This document shows positions 55,426-64,000 of a stretch of DNA of 64,000 nt, one piece after another. The DNA lies in the NCBI RefSeq assembly GCF_019355555.1, contig NZ_CP072142.1, forward strand, positions 1,282,698 to 1,346,697, read 5' to 3'. This DNA is from Rhizobium sp. L51/94. Lineage in GTDB: Bacteria; Pseudomonadota; Alphaproteobacteria; Rhizobiales; Rhizobiaceae. Made by a program: the position numbers and the translations under genes. Numbering within the stretch: position 1 is the stretch's first letter; every line of letters begins with the position of its first letter. The notes under the pieces were generated by a model, which saw only the letters and a program-made list of their open reading frames with translations, ran no database searches and was not told the DNA's origin.

Positions 55426-55763
55426 AGAGTTGGTGCTCTCCTGGAGCGCTTACCGAAACAGTCAACGCCAACGGCATTCTGGAACCGTCCCGATCGGCAA
55501 AGGTTGGTGCACAGGTCACGGGGTAATTATAGGCCGTCCACGCCTCGCTTGGAGAAGAAGTCAAGGAAGGAGATCTGATCGCCGAAGTCGAATCTCTACA
55601 GGAGCAGAACGAGCTGCGGCAGGCAAAGGCGTCGCTGGCAGAAGCGCGCCAGTATCAACTCGAAAAGGCCAAGCGCGGGAATACGGGACCAAGGAAAGGG
55701 CATAGCTTAATTCTCGAAAATGTTGGCCTACGCGGTCATCAGGAGGAGCTAGTTCGAAGATGA
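55425..55763 (+). pseudogene. MacA/HlyD-type periplasmic adaptor remnant
   Basis: From about 55446 one frame reads ALTETVNANGILEPSRSAKV, then GAQVTG, followed by TAA and TAG within three codons, and then HASLGEEVKEGDLIAEVESL and QEQNELRQAKASLAEARQYQ to a TGA at 55761. This is the first beta-barrel/lipoyl and coiled-coil part of a MacA-like adaptor of tripartite efflux pumps. The two stops and loss of the second half make it non-functional. The partner ATPase/permease (macB) is absent. Confidence 0.7.
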
Positions 55764-56903
55764 TCAAGCCACATGCGAAAGTGCCCGCAACATCCGGATG
55801 ATCGTCTGGTCCAGCGGCGGATCAACGGGCAGCGTTTGCGAGGAGAGCTTGACGATGACTGTTTCGTGCGCCGGATCGACCCATATCCATTGGCCGTGTA
55901 TGCCGATGGCGGCAATTTCGCCGCCGCCTGTTTCGTACCAACAGTTGCGGTAGCTACCTTCGGGAAACAGATCCGCCTGGTCGCCGTTCTTCCAGGCCAT
56001 GCGGTTGCCGTCGGTCCAGAGGCCGGCAATGAAAGCCTCGGCGACAATGCCGCTGCCTCCGGTTCGCACCAGCTCGCCCAGGCGGGCGAGATCTCGAGCC
56101 GTGGCCGAGATGCCGCCGGCGGCCCGTGCCGTACCGATGCGATCGACGGTGACCATGGCATCCGATCTTGCGCCCATCGGCCGCCACAGGTGCCCGCCCA
56201 TCAAGGTGGCAAAGCGGTCGCCGCCGGCGCGCTCCAGTACGATGCCGGCAAGGTCGGTATCTGGGGAGCGGTAGGCATGCTTTTCGCCGTGTTCGCCCTC
56301 TCCCTTGCCTATGGTGCAGATGAAACTCTTGAGGTCCAATGCGGGGTCTTCCACCTTGTCCGGGTTCCAGCCAGTCGACCGTCGGTAGCGGTCGAAGCCG
56401 CCGCTGCTGTCGAGATAATCCTCGATGAAATCGGTGCTGATCTCCATGTCGAACAATTGTTGAACGGTGGCGTCCGCATAGGCCGAGCCAGCGACCTCCG
56501 GCATGTAGTCGACGATCGGCCTGTCGAAGGAGAGGAGGCCCTTGCCGGCCAAAACCCCTGCCAATAGGCCCGTTAGCGACTTGGACACGGAGAAGATGAT
56601 GTGCGGCTGCGCCGGGTTTCGATGCGGAGCCAACCATTCCGCGACGATCCGGCCCCCCCGCATGACGACAAGTTGGTCCGTTTCGCTCTTCTGAAGAAAG
56701 GCTTCTAGCGATCGCGCGTCAGCGTCCGCTTCGCCGAAATTAAGGTCTGACAGCTCCCCGAGAGATAAAGCGCTGTCCTCTCGGTGCCTGTTGGCGATAA
56801 TCGTAGCGGAGGGCACGATCTCGCTGACATTCTGGAAAGACCAGCGCGAGTGCGGCGCGTTCCGCCAGTTTGCCAGTGTCACATCGGAGCGCTTGAACTG
56901 CAT
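55764..56903 (-). CDS. Serine hydrolase, beta-lactamase/NylB-like
   Basis: 379 residues from the ATG at 56903, one base after the upstream stop; a GTG at 56912 would overlap it. The nucleophile motif is SVSK (S105, K108) in IIFSVSKSLTG. YRSPDTDLAGIVLERAGG matches the Tyr-containing second motif and HGQWIWVDP the third. The layout is close to the 6-aminohexanoate-oligomer hydrolase NylB and EstB-type esterases, which cleave amides or esters of amino acids. Last gene of the polyamine-type operon, so a role in releasing an omega-amino compound from an amide is plausible. Confidence 0.85.
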   Translation of the reverse strand: MQFKRSDVTLANWRNAPHSRWSFQNVSEIVPSATIIANRHREDSALSLGELSDLNFGEADADARSLEAFLQKSETDQLVVMRGGRIVAEWLAPHRNPAQPHIIFSVSKSLTGLLAGVLAGKGLLSFDRPIVDYMPEVAGSAYADATVQQLFDMEISTDFIEDYLDSSGGFDRYRRSTGWNPDKVEDPALDLKSFICTIGKGEGEHGEKHAYRSPDTDLAGIVLERAGGDRFATLMGGHLWRPMGARSDAMVTVDRIGTARAAGGISATARDLARLGELVRTGGSGIVAEAFIAGLWTDGNRMAWKNGDQADLFPEGSYRNCWYETGGGEIAAIGIHGQWIWVDPAHETVIVKLSSQTLPVDPPLDQTIIRMLRALSHVA

Positions 56904-56904
56904 C

Positions 56905-57936
56905 CTAATCACTTTCGAAACCGGTCAATACGCCGACGGCGTTGGTGCCAATTTCAGCAACCGCATAGCCGCCTTCCATCACGAAAAGTGTCGGCAGGCC
57001 AAGCTGAGCAATCCGCTTGCCGATTTTTGGATAGTCCTCCGTCTTCAGCTTGAACTTGCTGATCGGGTCCTTCTCGAACGTATCGACGCCGAGAGAAATC
57101 ACCACGGCATCGGGCGCGTAGTCTGCAAGCCTCTTGCAGGCGTCATCAAGCGACTGGCTCCAACGCGCCCAGTCGGTACCGAAACGCATGGGATAATTGA
57201 GATTGTAGCCTTCCCCATCGCCCGCCCCTCGCTCGTCGGCATGACCGAGAAAGTAAGGATATTCCTGCAATGGGTCTGCATGCAGGCTGATGACCTGCAT
57301 ATCGGCACAGGCGTAGAAGATCTCCTGCGTGCCGTTGCCGTGGTGGTAATCCACGTCGAGGATCGACACGCGCCTGGCTCCCTTGTCGCGCAAGGACTGT
57401 GCTGCAACAGCGGCGTTGTTAATATAGCAATAGCCGCCCATGAAGCCCGCGCCCGCATGGTGGCCGGGCGGGCGGCAGAGGGCGAAGGCTGCCCTTTCGC
57501 CAGCATGGACGAGGCCTGCTGCCGTCAGTGCGACATCATGCGACGACTTAATGGCATCCCAGGAGCCTTCAACGATGCCGCAGCCGGCGTCGAAGGAATA
57601 GTATCCGAGCAGCCCGTCGATGGATTCCGGCGGCACGTCGCCGCGCAGGCCGCGGGTTGGCCAGGTGAAAGGCAAAGCTGTTCCATCCCGTCCTTCCGAC
57701 GTCCAGCGGCTCCAGATGGTTGGTAGGAAGTCGAGATAGTCGCTGCGATGGACGCGGCGCGCAGTCGTCAGGTCATGCTCCTCGGGCGGTATGACTGGAC
57801 CAAGGGCAACCGCCTGCACTTGGGCCCAGACATATTCGGCGCGCGAGACGAGTTCAAAGCCGGGCACGATGGCACCGGCAACCAGCTCCAGTTGCTCGGC
57901 ATGCCCGCGATGGCGAGGAGAGAATACGGTTTTCAT
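56905..57936 (-). CDS. aphA: Acetylpolyamine amidohydrolase (histone deacetylase family)
   Basis: 343 residues from the ATG at 57936, matching the length of known enzymes; the open frame extends upstream without resemblance. Active-site features: H159/H160 in RPPGHHA, D196 and H198 in DVDYHHGNGTQ, the VDTFEKDP loop and the tyrosine in EGGYAVAEIG. Positions of these residues agree closely with those of the Mycoplana ramosa acetylpolyamine amidohydrolase. The enzyme removes acetyl groups from acetylputrescine and similar amines using zinc. It follows a polyamine-type ABC importer and sits before a NylB-like hydrolase. Confidence 0.92.
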   Translation of the reverse strand: MKTVFSPRHRGHAEQLELVAGAIVPGFELVSRAEYVWAQVQAVALGPVIPPEEHDLTTARRVHRSDYLDFLPTIWSRWTSEGRDGTALPFTWPTRGLRGDVPPESIDGLLGYYSFDAGCGIVEGSWDAIKSSHDVALTAAGLVHAGERAAFALCRPPGHHAGAGFMGGYCYINNAAVAAQSLRDKGARRVSILDVDYHHGNGTQEIFYACADMQVISLHADPLQEYPYFLGHADERGAGDGEGYNLNYPMRFGTDWARWSQSLDDACKRLADYAPDAVVISLGVDTFEKDPISKFKLKTEDYPKIGKRIAQLGLPTLFVMEGGYAVAEIGTNAVGVLTGFESD

Positions 57937-58000
57937 GAGAGATCCGTCGGCATGTGTGAAACCCATCCCGCCAGTCAGGCGGGATGGGTTAATGCGAAGC

Positions 58001-59035
58001 CTACTTCTGCAGCTCGGTCCAGATCTTGGTATAGAGGGCCTGGACGTCAGGGGGGCACGTCTGCGACGGCACACCGACAGAGGCGAATTGCGCGGGCATT
58101 TCAATTTCCGGCGCGCCCTTCATATCGGCCGGCATATAATTTTCCGAGCCGGCGATGCCGTTGGCATAGCGGTGGAAACCGGAGTTCATACCGGCATTCT
58201 GCGGGTCCATCATGAAGTTCTGGAAGAGCTTGGCATTCTCGGCATTCTTGGCGTCCTTCAGCACGGCCAAATTGTCGCTCCAGTTGACGAAACCTTCCTT
58301 CGGATAGCCGAACTTGATGGCCGGGTTTTTCAGCCGTTGGCGAAAGGCAGAGCCATTCCAGTCGCTCGATGCGGCGAAGTCGCCGGAGCCCATCTTCTCG
58401 ATGGTTCCGTATTCCATCGCCACCCAGTCAGGTTTCGCCTTGATCAGCGTGTCGCGCACTTTTTTGAGGATGGTGAGATCGCCGGTGCACTTCTTGCAGC
58501 CATTGTAAAGCACGGCGGCATCGATGACGTCAGTCATTTCCGGCACCACATTTACCTTGCCCTTCAGTTCGGCAGGGGTATCGAAGATGATGCCCCAGGT
58601 ATTGATGTCACCCTTGTAGACGTCCGTGTTCACGACGGTGCCGACAACGCCCATTGCCCAAGGCACTGTGTATTTGCGGCCGGGGTCGAAATCTGGATTT
58701 GTCCATTCCTTGGCGACGTTCTTGAAGTTCTCCATCTTGCCTGGGTCGGTCTCGAGCAGGAGACCTTCCGAAATCCAGATCGGGATATAGTTCTGCGACG
58801 GCACCACCATGTCGAAACCGGAGCCGCCCTGACGAACCTTGGCGAGCGCCGTGTCGTTGGAATCATAGTCGGTGATCGTCACCTTGACCTTGTAGGTGTC
58901 CTCAAACTTCTTGATCATTTCGGGACTGGTGTAATTGCCCCAGTTGTAGATGTTGAGCTGGCCATGCGCCCACGCCAGGCCGGACTGCGCAAAGACTGCG
59001 ACCGTTATGGCCAGGCTTGCAAGAATATGTTTCAT
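58001..59035 (-). CDS. Polyamine-type ABC transporter substrate-binding protein (PotD/PotF-like)
   Basis: 344 residues from the ATG at 59035, with AAGGAAGGGAAC upstream. Signal peptide to about residue 23 (SGLAWAHG). The mature start LNIYNWGNYTSPEMIKKFED is characteristic of PotD/PotF. Further on are GSGFDMVVPSQNYIPIWISE and VPWAMGVVGTVVNT. It would bind polyamines, or acylated forms of them, in the periplasm. Whether the usual amine-binding acidic residues are present cannot be judged without a structure-based alignment. Confidence 0.92.
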   Translation of the reverse strand: MKHILASLAITVAVFAQSGLAWAHGQLNIYNWGNYTSPEMIKKFEDTYKVKVTITDYDSNDTALAKVRQGGSGFDMVVPSQNYIPIWISEGLLLETDPGKMENFKNVAKEWTNPDFDPGRKYTVPWAMGVVGTVVNTDVYKGDINTWGIIFDTPAELKGKVNVVPEMTDVIDAAVLYNGCKKCTGDLTILKKVRDTLIKAKPDWVAMEYGTIEKMGSGDFAASSDWNGSAFRQRLKNPAIKFGYPKEGFVNWSDNLAVLKDAKNAENAKLFQNFMMDPQNAGMNSGFHRYANGIAGSENYMPADMKGAPEIEMPAQFASVGVPSQTCPPDVQALYTKIWTELQK

Positions 59036-59057
59036 GGTGCTGTTCCCTTCCTTGTTG

Positions 59058-59858
59058 TTAGACACGTTTTCGGCTCACGACGAAGAAGACGATGACGACG
59101 CAGATGGACATGAGGAGAAATAGCGCCGAGATTGCATTCATTTCAGGGGTGATGGTGCGGCGGATCTGGCCAAGCATATAGGTCGGCAGCGTATCCTGCC
59201 CGGCCGATTTGACGAATTCGGTAATGACGACATCGTCCAGCGAAATCACGAAGGCGAGCATGAAGCCCGCAAGAATACCCTGCCACAGCAATGGCAGCGT
59301 GATGTAGCGGAAAGCATTCCATGGCGTCGCGTAAAGATCGGCGGCAGCCTTCTCCAACGTGCTATCCATGTTTTCGAGCCGGGCCCGGATTGGTAGATAG
59401 GCGAAGGGAACGCAGAAGGCGGTGTGGGCGGCAATCAGGTAGCCGAGGCCGGTATAGCCGGTCCAGATCTTGATGCGGGCAAAGAAAATCAGCAGCGCCA
59501 CCGCCGTGACGATTTCCGGGACCATCAGCGGCTGGTTGATGAAGGCGTATTTTAGCGTCAGGCCGCGATAGGGATCGGTTCGTGTTGTCGCAATGGCTGC
59601 CATGGTGGCGGCGACCGTTGCTGCAGTGGCGGCGATCGCGGCAATCTGCAGCGAGCGGAGTGAGGCATCGACGACCTGCTGGTTGTCGAACGCCTTCCAG
59701 AACCAGCGGAGCGATACGCCCTGGAAGGACGACAGCGAATCCGCCGAGTTGAATGCATAGAAAACGAGGACGACGATCGGCAGATAGAGAGCGAAGAAGC
59801 AGGCGATCGCGATCGTCGTGAAGCCGCGCTGGCGCTGGACGGAAAATCTTCTAGCCAT
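59058..59858 (-). CDS. Polyamine-type ABC permease (PotC-like)
   Basis: 266 residues from the ATG at 59858, which overlaps the stop of the preceding permease gene. Six helices, starting with FTTIAIACFFALYLPIVVLV. The EAA-type loop reads EKAAADLYATPWNAFRYITL. It pairs with the PotB-like permease and the PotA-like ATPase. Confidence 0.92.
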   Translation of the reverse strand: MARRFSVQRQRGFTTIAIACFFALYLPIVVLVFYAFNSADSLSSFQGVSLRWFWKAFDNQQVVDASLRSLQIAAIAATAATVAATMAAIATTRTDPYRGLTLKYAFINQPLMVPEIVTAVALLIFFARIKIWTGYTGLGYLIAAHTAFCVPFAYLPIRARLENMDSTLEKAAADLYATPWNAFRYITLPLLWQGILAGFMLAFVISLDDVVITEFVKSAGQDTLPTYMLGQIRRTITPEMNAISALFLLMSICVVIVFFVVSRKRV

Positions 59859-60780
59859 GGCGGCTCCCCTGCGACCCGACATTGCGGACATAGACGAGCA
59901 GCGCCGCGGTGACGATCAGCATCAGTGTGATGGACAGCGCCGAGCCGAGCGGCCAGTTTCGGCCCTGGCCGAATTGCAGCTCGATCAGGTTTCCGAGCAT
60001 GAGGTTCTTGCCGCCGCCGAGGATGCTTGGCGTCACATAGGCGCTGAGGGCGGGGATGAACACAAGGATCGAGCCTGCGATCAGGCCGGGCTTGGCGAGG
60101 GGAATGATGATCTTCGTCAGCACCCTGAACGGGGTTGCGTAGAGGTCGTAAGCCGCCTCGACCAGCCGGAAATCGAGCTTTTCGAGGTTTGCGTAGACTG
60201 GCAGCACCATGAGCGGCAAATAGACATAGACCATGCCGGTGAGGATAGCGCCATCGGTGAACAGCATCTGGATGGGAGCCGAGATCACCCTGAGCCTCAT
60301 CAAAACGCCGTTGATCAGCCCATCATTGCGGATGATCTGCAGCACCGCGAAGGTACGGATGAGCAGGTTGGTCCAGAACGGAATGGTAATCAGCAACAAC
60401 CACATTTCCCGTGTCCGCTCCGGCCGCGTCGCAATGAAATATGCGGTCGGAAAGCCGACAAGCAGTGTGACGACTGTTGTTACCAGCGACAGCATCACCG
60501 AACGCATCAGGATCGAGACATGAGCATCCGCGATCGACAGCGTCTCGGTGAACATGTCCCGTTCCAAGAAGACGCCGATCCAGCCGTCCACGGAAGGTTG
60601 CCATAGCACGTCGCCATAGGGACCGGGGCTCAGAAAGGAATAGAGCACCACGATCAGCAGGGGGCCGATTGCCGCAGCGAGCACGATCAACAGCGCCGGT
60701 AGCGAAAGCAGCCATCGCTTGCGGATCTCGCGCCTTCGTTCGGCGTCGTTGGTGCCCGCCTGGGTGCCCGGTTGCGTCAT
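59851..60780 (-). CDS. Polyamine-type ABC permease (PotB-like)
   Basis: 309 residues. A cytoplasmic N-terminus of about 25 residues leads into the first helix (LLSLPALLIVLAAAIGPLLI). The EAA loop reads VEAAYDLYATPFRVLTKIII. It begins one base after the PotA-like stop and overlaps the PotC-like start, so all transporter genes are co-translated. Confidence 0.92.
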   Translation of the reverse strand: MTQPGTQAGTNDAERRREIRKRWLLSLPALLIVLAAAIGPLLIVVLYSFLSPGPYGDVLWQPSVDGWIGVFLERDMFTETLSIADAHVSILMRSVMLSLVTTVVTLLVGFPTAYFIATRPERTREMWLLLITIPFWTNLLIRTFAVLQIIRNDGLINGVLMRLRVISAPIQMLFTDGAILTGMVYVYLPLMVLPVYANLEKLDFRLVEAAYDLYATPFRVLTKIIIPLAKPGLIAGSILVFIPALSAYVTPSILGGGKNLMLGNLIELQFGQGRNWPLGSALSITLMLIVTAALLVYVRNVGSQGSRHG

Positions 60781-60781
60781 C

Positions 60782-61882
60782 TCAGTTCCTCAGGACGCGG
60801 GCGGCGTTCGCTTCGAGCAGTATGCGGACCTTGTCCCCGATGGCAAAGCGCTGCCGCTGCAGCGGCTTGTTCTGTTCCCGGAGCATGAACTGCGTCTCTC
60901 CGTCCTGGAGGCGGACGTGATAATGCGTGTCGGTGCCGAAATAGACGATGTTCTCCAGCGTGCCTGTGGTTTGGCATGGCGCAGGATCATCGGCTGGCGA
61001 GAGGCAGGCATGTTCCGGTCGCAAGACGACGGTCACTTCACCCTCCTGCGCGATGTCCGCCGGCAGGGTCGCTGAAATCACGCCTGCCATGGCGGTTTCG
61101 ACCTGTGCAATGCCGCCCTCGACGCTGCTGATCCGGCCGCGCAGAAAATTTGTCTCGCCGATGAAGTCCGCCACGAACCGGTCCGTCGGCGCATCATAGA
61201 TCGCGCGCGGCGTATCCACCTGCAGGATCTTGCCCGCCGACATGACGGCGATGCGATCCGACATGGTGAGCGCCTCCTCCTGATCATGCGTGACGAAGAT
61301 GAAGGTGATGCCGGTCTCGGCCTGCAGGCGCTTGAGCTCAATCTGCATGTCCTTGCGCAGCTTGAAGTCGAGGGCCGAAAGCGGCTCGTCCAGCAGGAGC
61401 ACTTTCGGCTGCGGCGCCAGCGCACGCGCGAGTGCCACGCGCTGCTGCTGCCCGCCGGAAATCTGGCTCGTCCGCCGGTCGGCAAGCTTTTCCATGCGCA
61501 CCAGCTTCAGCATGGTGGCGACGCGGTCGCGCACCTCCTGCTTCGGCCGGCCCAGCATGGTGAGGCCGAAGCCGATATTCTCGGCCACCGTCATGTGCGG
61601 GAAGAGCGCGTAGCTCTGAAACACCGTGTTGATCGGACGCTTGAACGGTGGCATGCTGGCGATGTCTTCCCCGTTCAAGACGATCTCGCCTGATGTCGGA
61701 AACTCGAAGCCTGCGATCAGCCGCAGCAGCGTGGTCTTGCCGCATCCGGACGGTCCCAGAAGGGTGAAGAACTCGTTCTTCCGGATCGATATGGATGCAT
61801 GGTCAACGGCCGAGAAGGCAAATTCACCGAACCCGAATACTTTCACGACGTCGCGGATTTCCACCGCATTCGATTCCGCCAT
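60782..61882 (-). CDS. Polyamine-type ABC ATP-binding protein (PotA-like)
   Basis: 366 residues from the ATG at 61882; a GTG at 61951 would add 23 residues outside the family pattern. Walker A GPSGCGKTT, signature ISGGQQQRVALARAL, Walker B VLLLDEPLSALD and switch FVTHDQEEA. The C-terminal TOBE_2 domain (VTVVLRPEHACL) is present, as in PotA/FbpC-type ATPases. First gene of the transporter set. Confidence 0.93.
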   Translation of the reverse strand: MAESNAVEIRDVVKVFGFGEFAFSAVDHASISIRKNEFFTLLGPSGCGKTTLLRLIAGFEFPTSGEIVLNGEDIASMPPFKRPINTVFQSYALFPHMTVAENIGFGLTMLGRPKQEVRDRVATMLKLVRMEKLADRRTSQISGGQQQRVALARALAPQPKVLLLDEPLSALDFKLRKDMQIELKRLQAETGITFIFVTHDQEEALTMSDRIAVMSAGKILQVDTPRAIYDAPTDRFVADFIGETNFLRGRISSVEGGIAQVETAMAGVISATLPADIAQEGEVTVVLRPEHACLSPADDPAPCQTTGTLENIVYFGTDTHYHVRLQDGETQFMLREQNKPLQRQRFAIGDKVRILLEANAARVLRN

Positions 61883-61977
61883 CTGCGGCACACTCACCGT
61901 TGCTATTAAGTTGCTGTTCCCTGCCTTTTTGGCTTTGTGGTAGGTGACCACAGCGCCTGCGGATTAACAATATGTTT

Positions 61978-63669
61978 CTATTTGAGCAGCACTTTTTTTT
62001 CGTCGGCCGAGAACGTCAAACGTCCGCCACATATGGTTTTCAACGCGCCCAGGCTGTGCAGCTTATCCGGCGTCACATTTTCGATGTCCCCGTCGAGCAC
62101 CACGATATCTGCCAGATAACCAACCCTGATCCTGCCTTTTCGATCATCCTTAAATTCGGCATAGGCGCCTTCCACGCAATAGGCCGACAAGGCCTCCATG
62201 AGCGAGAAGGATTGATCGGGATCGTCCTCGGCCCAGGGCTTGCGGGTGACGGCTGCCTCAATGCCAATCAGCGGGCTGATCGGCGAGACCGGCCAGTCGG
62301 ATGCAAAACAGACAGGCGCGCAAGCCTCTTTTAACGTCCGCCAGGCATAGCTTAACGGCCAGCGCTCCCGCCCAATGCGAGAGACCGTAGGCTCCAGCGG
62401 TACCCCGGCACAGCCCGGCGGATGCGGCGGCTGCATGGAGGCAATGACGCCAAGCTCCGCGAAACGAGGAACGTCGTCGGCATGCACCACTTCGATATGT
62501 TCAACGCGGTGGCGGCTGTCACGCGGGCCGTTCTGCTCTCGAGCAGCCGCGTAGCCGTCGAGCACGGCGCGCACCGCGCCATCGCCAATGGCATGCACGG
62601 CAATCTGCAGCCCACGGCGATCGGCCTCGATTGCCACCTCACGGAATTGCTCCCGAGTGAACAGGCCTTCCCCGCAATCGCCAGGCCTGTCGGCATAGGG
62701 TTCGACCATCACCGCGGTCCAGCTGTCCAGCACGCCATCAAAAAAAACCTTGACGACACCGGAAGACAGCCAGTCACTATTGAAGCGCCGGGCAAGTTCT
62801 GAGGCCTTTTCCAGCATGTCGATCGACATGAAATTCTTGAAATGGAACGGAATGACCACCCGGCATGGCAGACTGCCGTCCTGCGCCTCGATCGCTGCGA
62901 GCACTTCCAGCTGGTAAAGATTGCCGTCCATGTTCTGGATCGTGGTGATGCCATGCTGCGCACAGTAACAGAGCCCGCGTCGCATCACCGCGAGGTCCTT
63001 CTCCCATTCTGTCTGGTTCGGATAAGGGTCCGGTTCGCCGCCGGTGCTGAGCCCCAAGCGACAGCGGTCGAAGCCACCGGCCTTTTGTAGCGGACTGAAG
63101 GCCTCCATCTCGCGCAGCTCCCCGGTCGCCATGCCGTCCGGGTCCATGACAACCTCGTTGCCGGGACCGAGCTTGGCACCATGGAGGATGCCGACCAGTT
63201 GCAGAGCGCTCGTATTGGCCCATGCCGTGTGATGATCCGGCGCAAACAGCACGAGCGGCTGGTCTGCCAGTATGGCGTCGAGATGGTGCCGCGTCAGTCG
63301 CTCTTTCGGGCCGAGGATCGTGTAGTCAGCCCCCTGTCCAAAGAGCACCGTCTCTTCCGTTCGGGTCGCGGCATAGGCTTGGACCGCCTTCGTCAGCGCG
63401 GCCAAGCCTGCGACGCCGGACAGCTGGAGATGATCCAGCTCGGCCGCACCTGAAAACAGGTGCATGTGATTCTCCGAGAAACCGGGAAGCACGGTATTGC
63501 CCAGGGCGTCGATCACCTCGGTGTCCTCGCCCCGCAGTTCCTCGATCTCAGCCTGACTGCCCACCGCGAAGATGCGCCCGTCCGCCAATGCCACTGCCTC
63601 GGCATGCGGACTGCTCTCGTCGAGCGTCAGCACGCGTGCGTTGACGATGATGATATCTGCCTGGGTCAT
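61978..63669 (-). CDS. Amidohydrolase family 3 protein (YtcJ-like)
   Basis: 563 residues, the usual size. Metal-site HMHLF near residue 68 follows the family pattern VLPGFSENHMHLFSG; further ligands fit VAIHAIGDGAVRAVLD and HRVEHIEVV, and an aspartate in ASDWPV. Such proteins hydrolyse amide or related bonds in small molecules; substrates are mostly unknown. It lies 95 bases upstream of the PotA-like gene and 94 bases after the aminotransferase, in line with one operon. Confidence 0.88.
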   Translation of the reverse strand: MTQADIIIVNARVLTLDESSPHAEAVALADGRIFAVGSQAEIEELRGEDTEVIDALGNTVLPGFSENHMHLFSGAAELDHLQLSGVAGLAALTKAVQAYAATRTEETVLFGQGADYTILGPKERLTRHHLDAILADQPLVLFAPDHHTAWANTSALQLVGILHGAKLGPGNEVVMDPDGMATGELREMEAFSPLQKAGGFDRCRLGLSTGGEPDPYPNQTEWEKDLAVMRRGLCYCAQHGITTIQNMDGNLYQLEVLAAIEAQDGSLPCRVVIPFHFKNFMSIDMLEKASELARRFNSDWLSSGVVKVFFDGVLDSWTAVMVEPYADRPGDCGEGLFTREQFREVAIEADRRGLQIAVHAIGDGAVRAVLDGYAAAREQNGPRDSRHRVEHIEVVHADDVPRFAELGVIASMQPPHPPGCAGVPLEPTVSRIGRERWPLSYAWRTLKEACAPVCFASDWPVSPISPLIGIEAAVTRKPWAEDDPDQSFSLMEALSAYCVEGAYAEFKDDRKGRIRVGYLADIVVLDGDIENVTPDKLHSLGALKTICGGRLTFSADEKKVLLK

Positions 63670-63763
63670 GGGATATGTCTCATTGATCCGAGTGGGCGGG
63701 AGGCCCAGCTAATCTGATCCGGCCCCGGAGTTCAACCGGGTCGTCGGCCGTGCGGTGACGCTT

Positions 63764-64000
63764 TTACCACCCTTCGTTCAGCCCCCGCTCCAGCATGTCG
63801 TCGAAGAAATAGGCACCTGGCACGCAAGGCAGAGCGGCGGCTTGATCTTCAGCACGTTGAGGTCATCGCCGGTTGGCTGCAGGATCACGCCGAGCTGCAG
63901 CAGCCGGTCGCATATGGCCGCCGTTTCGCCCGTGGCCGGCGCCAGGGTCTCGCGATAGCGCACGAATTCCAGCCCCAGATAGAGGCCCATGCCATGCACG
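63764..64000 (-). CDS. Class III aminotransferase, C-terminal part, with a 3' frameshift
   Basis: The 5' part lies beyond the window. Visible sequence reads MHGMGLYLGLEFVRYRETLA, then LQPTGDDLNVLKIKPPLCL, the typical end of PLP-dependent class III aminotransferases such as putrescine or omega-amino acid transaminases. After LCLA the frame is lost: the expected end (GAYFFDDMLERGLNEGW, stop at 63764-63766) is in the next frame, while the original frame ends at 63778. The last 20 or so residues are thus altered. This could be a real mutation or a sequencing error. Confidence 0.78.

Noticed and set aside
57791..59095. Plus-strand frame of 434 codons
   Set aside because: It is antisense to the acetylpolyamine amidohydrolase and binding-protein genes, a usual side effect of high GC third positions.

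Overview
The window looks like a replicon segment from the Rhizobiaceae (Rhizobium, Ensifer or Agrobacterium type), more likely a large plasmid or chromid than core chromosome. This rests on a VirB-type secretion operon, ExoF/ExoY/ExoP-like exopolysaccharide genes, several solute ABC importers with catabolic enzymes, a toxin-antitoxin pair and a high density of dead transposons. I see no rRNA, tRNA, ribosomal-protein or replication genes. Species and replicon cannot be settled from sequence reading alone.

Layout. 1-5.9 kb (minus strand): head of a type IV secretion operon, virB1-virB2-virB3-virB4, then a second lytic transglycosylase, then virB5, which runs off the left edge. 6.2-7.7 kb: a Phd/VapC-type toxin-antitoxin pair and gene debris, including a LysR effector domain with an internal stop. 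7.8-14.2 kb: a polar amino acid-type ABC importer with an M20 amidohydrolase and an extra solute-binding-like protein, divergent from a MocR-type regulator. 14.4-16.8 kb: remains of an IS630 transposase, a Tn3-family resolvase and a Tn3 transposase. 16.8-24.4 kb: an SDR oxidoreductase, a LysR/Old Yellow Enzyme divergent pair, an orphan FliK, a secreted fasciclin protein and a small XRE regulator.

25.1-52.6 kb is a large, comparatively AT-rich exopolysaccharide locus. Its parts could form a complete Wzx/Wzy-type line. ExoY-like initiating transferase, several GT4/GT2 transferases, a two-domain glycosyltransferase, a UDP-galactopyranose-mutase-like flavoprotein and a DUF707 protein would build and decorate the repeat. 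A Wzx flippase and a Wzy/ExoQ-like polymerase would export and polymerise it. An ExoP-like co-polymerase (with no Walker A lysine), an ExoF-like outer-membrane export protein and a GH16 glycanase would set length and secretion. An orphan NodT-type outer-membrane factor, a YdcF protein, a FemAB/BioF2-like acyltransferase and small membrane proteins sit among them. The locus has long spacers of 0.3-0.9 kb.

53.5-55.8 kb: a third lytic transglycosylase, an IS21 istA remnant, an ArsR regulator preceded by a pentamer repeat that overlaps its ribosome binding site, and a broken MacA-like adaptor. 55.8-64 kb (minus strand): a tight polyamine-type catabolic operon with a class III aminotransferase (cut by the window, frameshifted near its 3' end), an amidohydrolase, a PotABCD-like importer, an acetylpolyamine amidohydrolase and a NylB-like serine hydrolase. 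Together they suggest import and de-acylation of modified polyamines or omega-amino amides followed by transamination.

The best candidates for new biology are this acyl-polyamine operon, the exopolysaccharide locus with its kinase-dead co-polymerase, and the T4SS head with two different transglycosylases around virB4.
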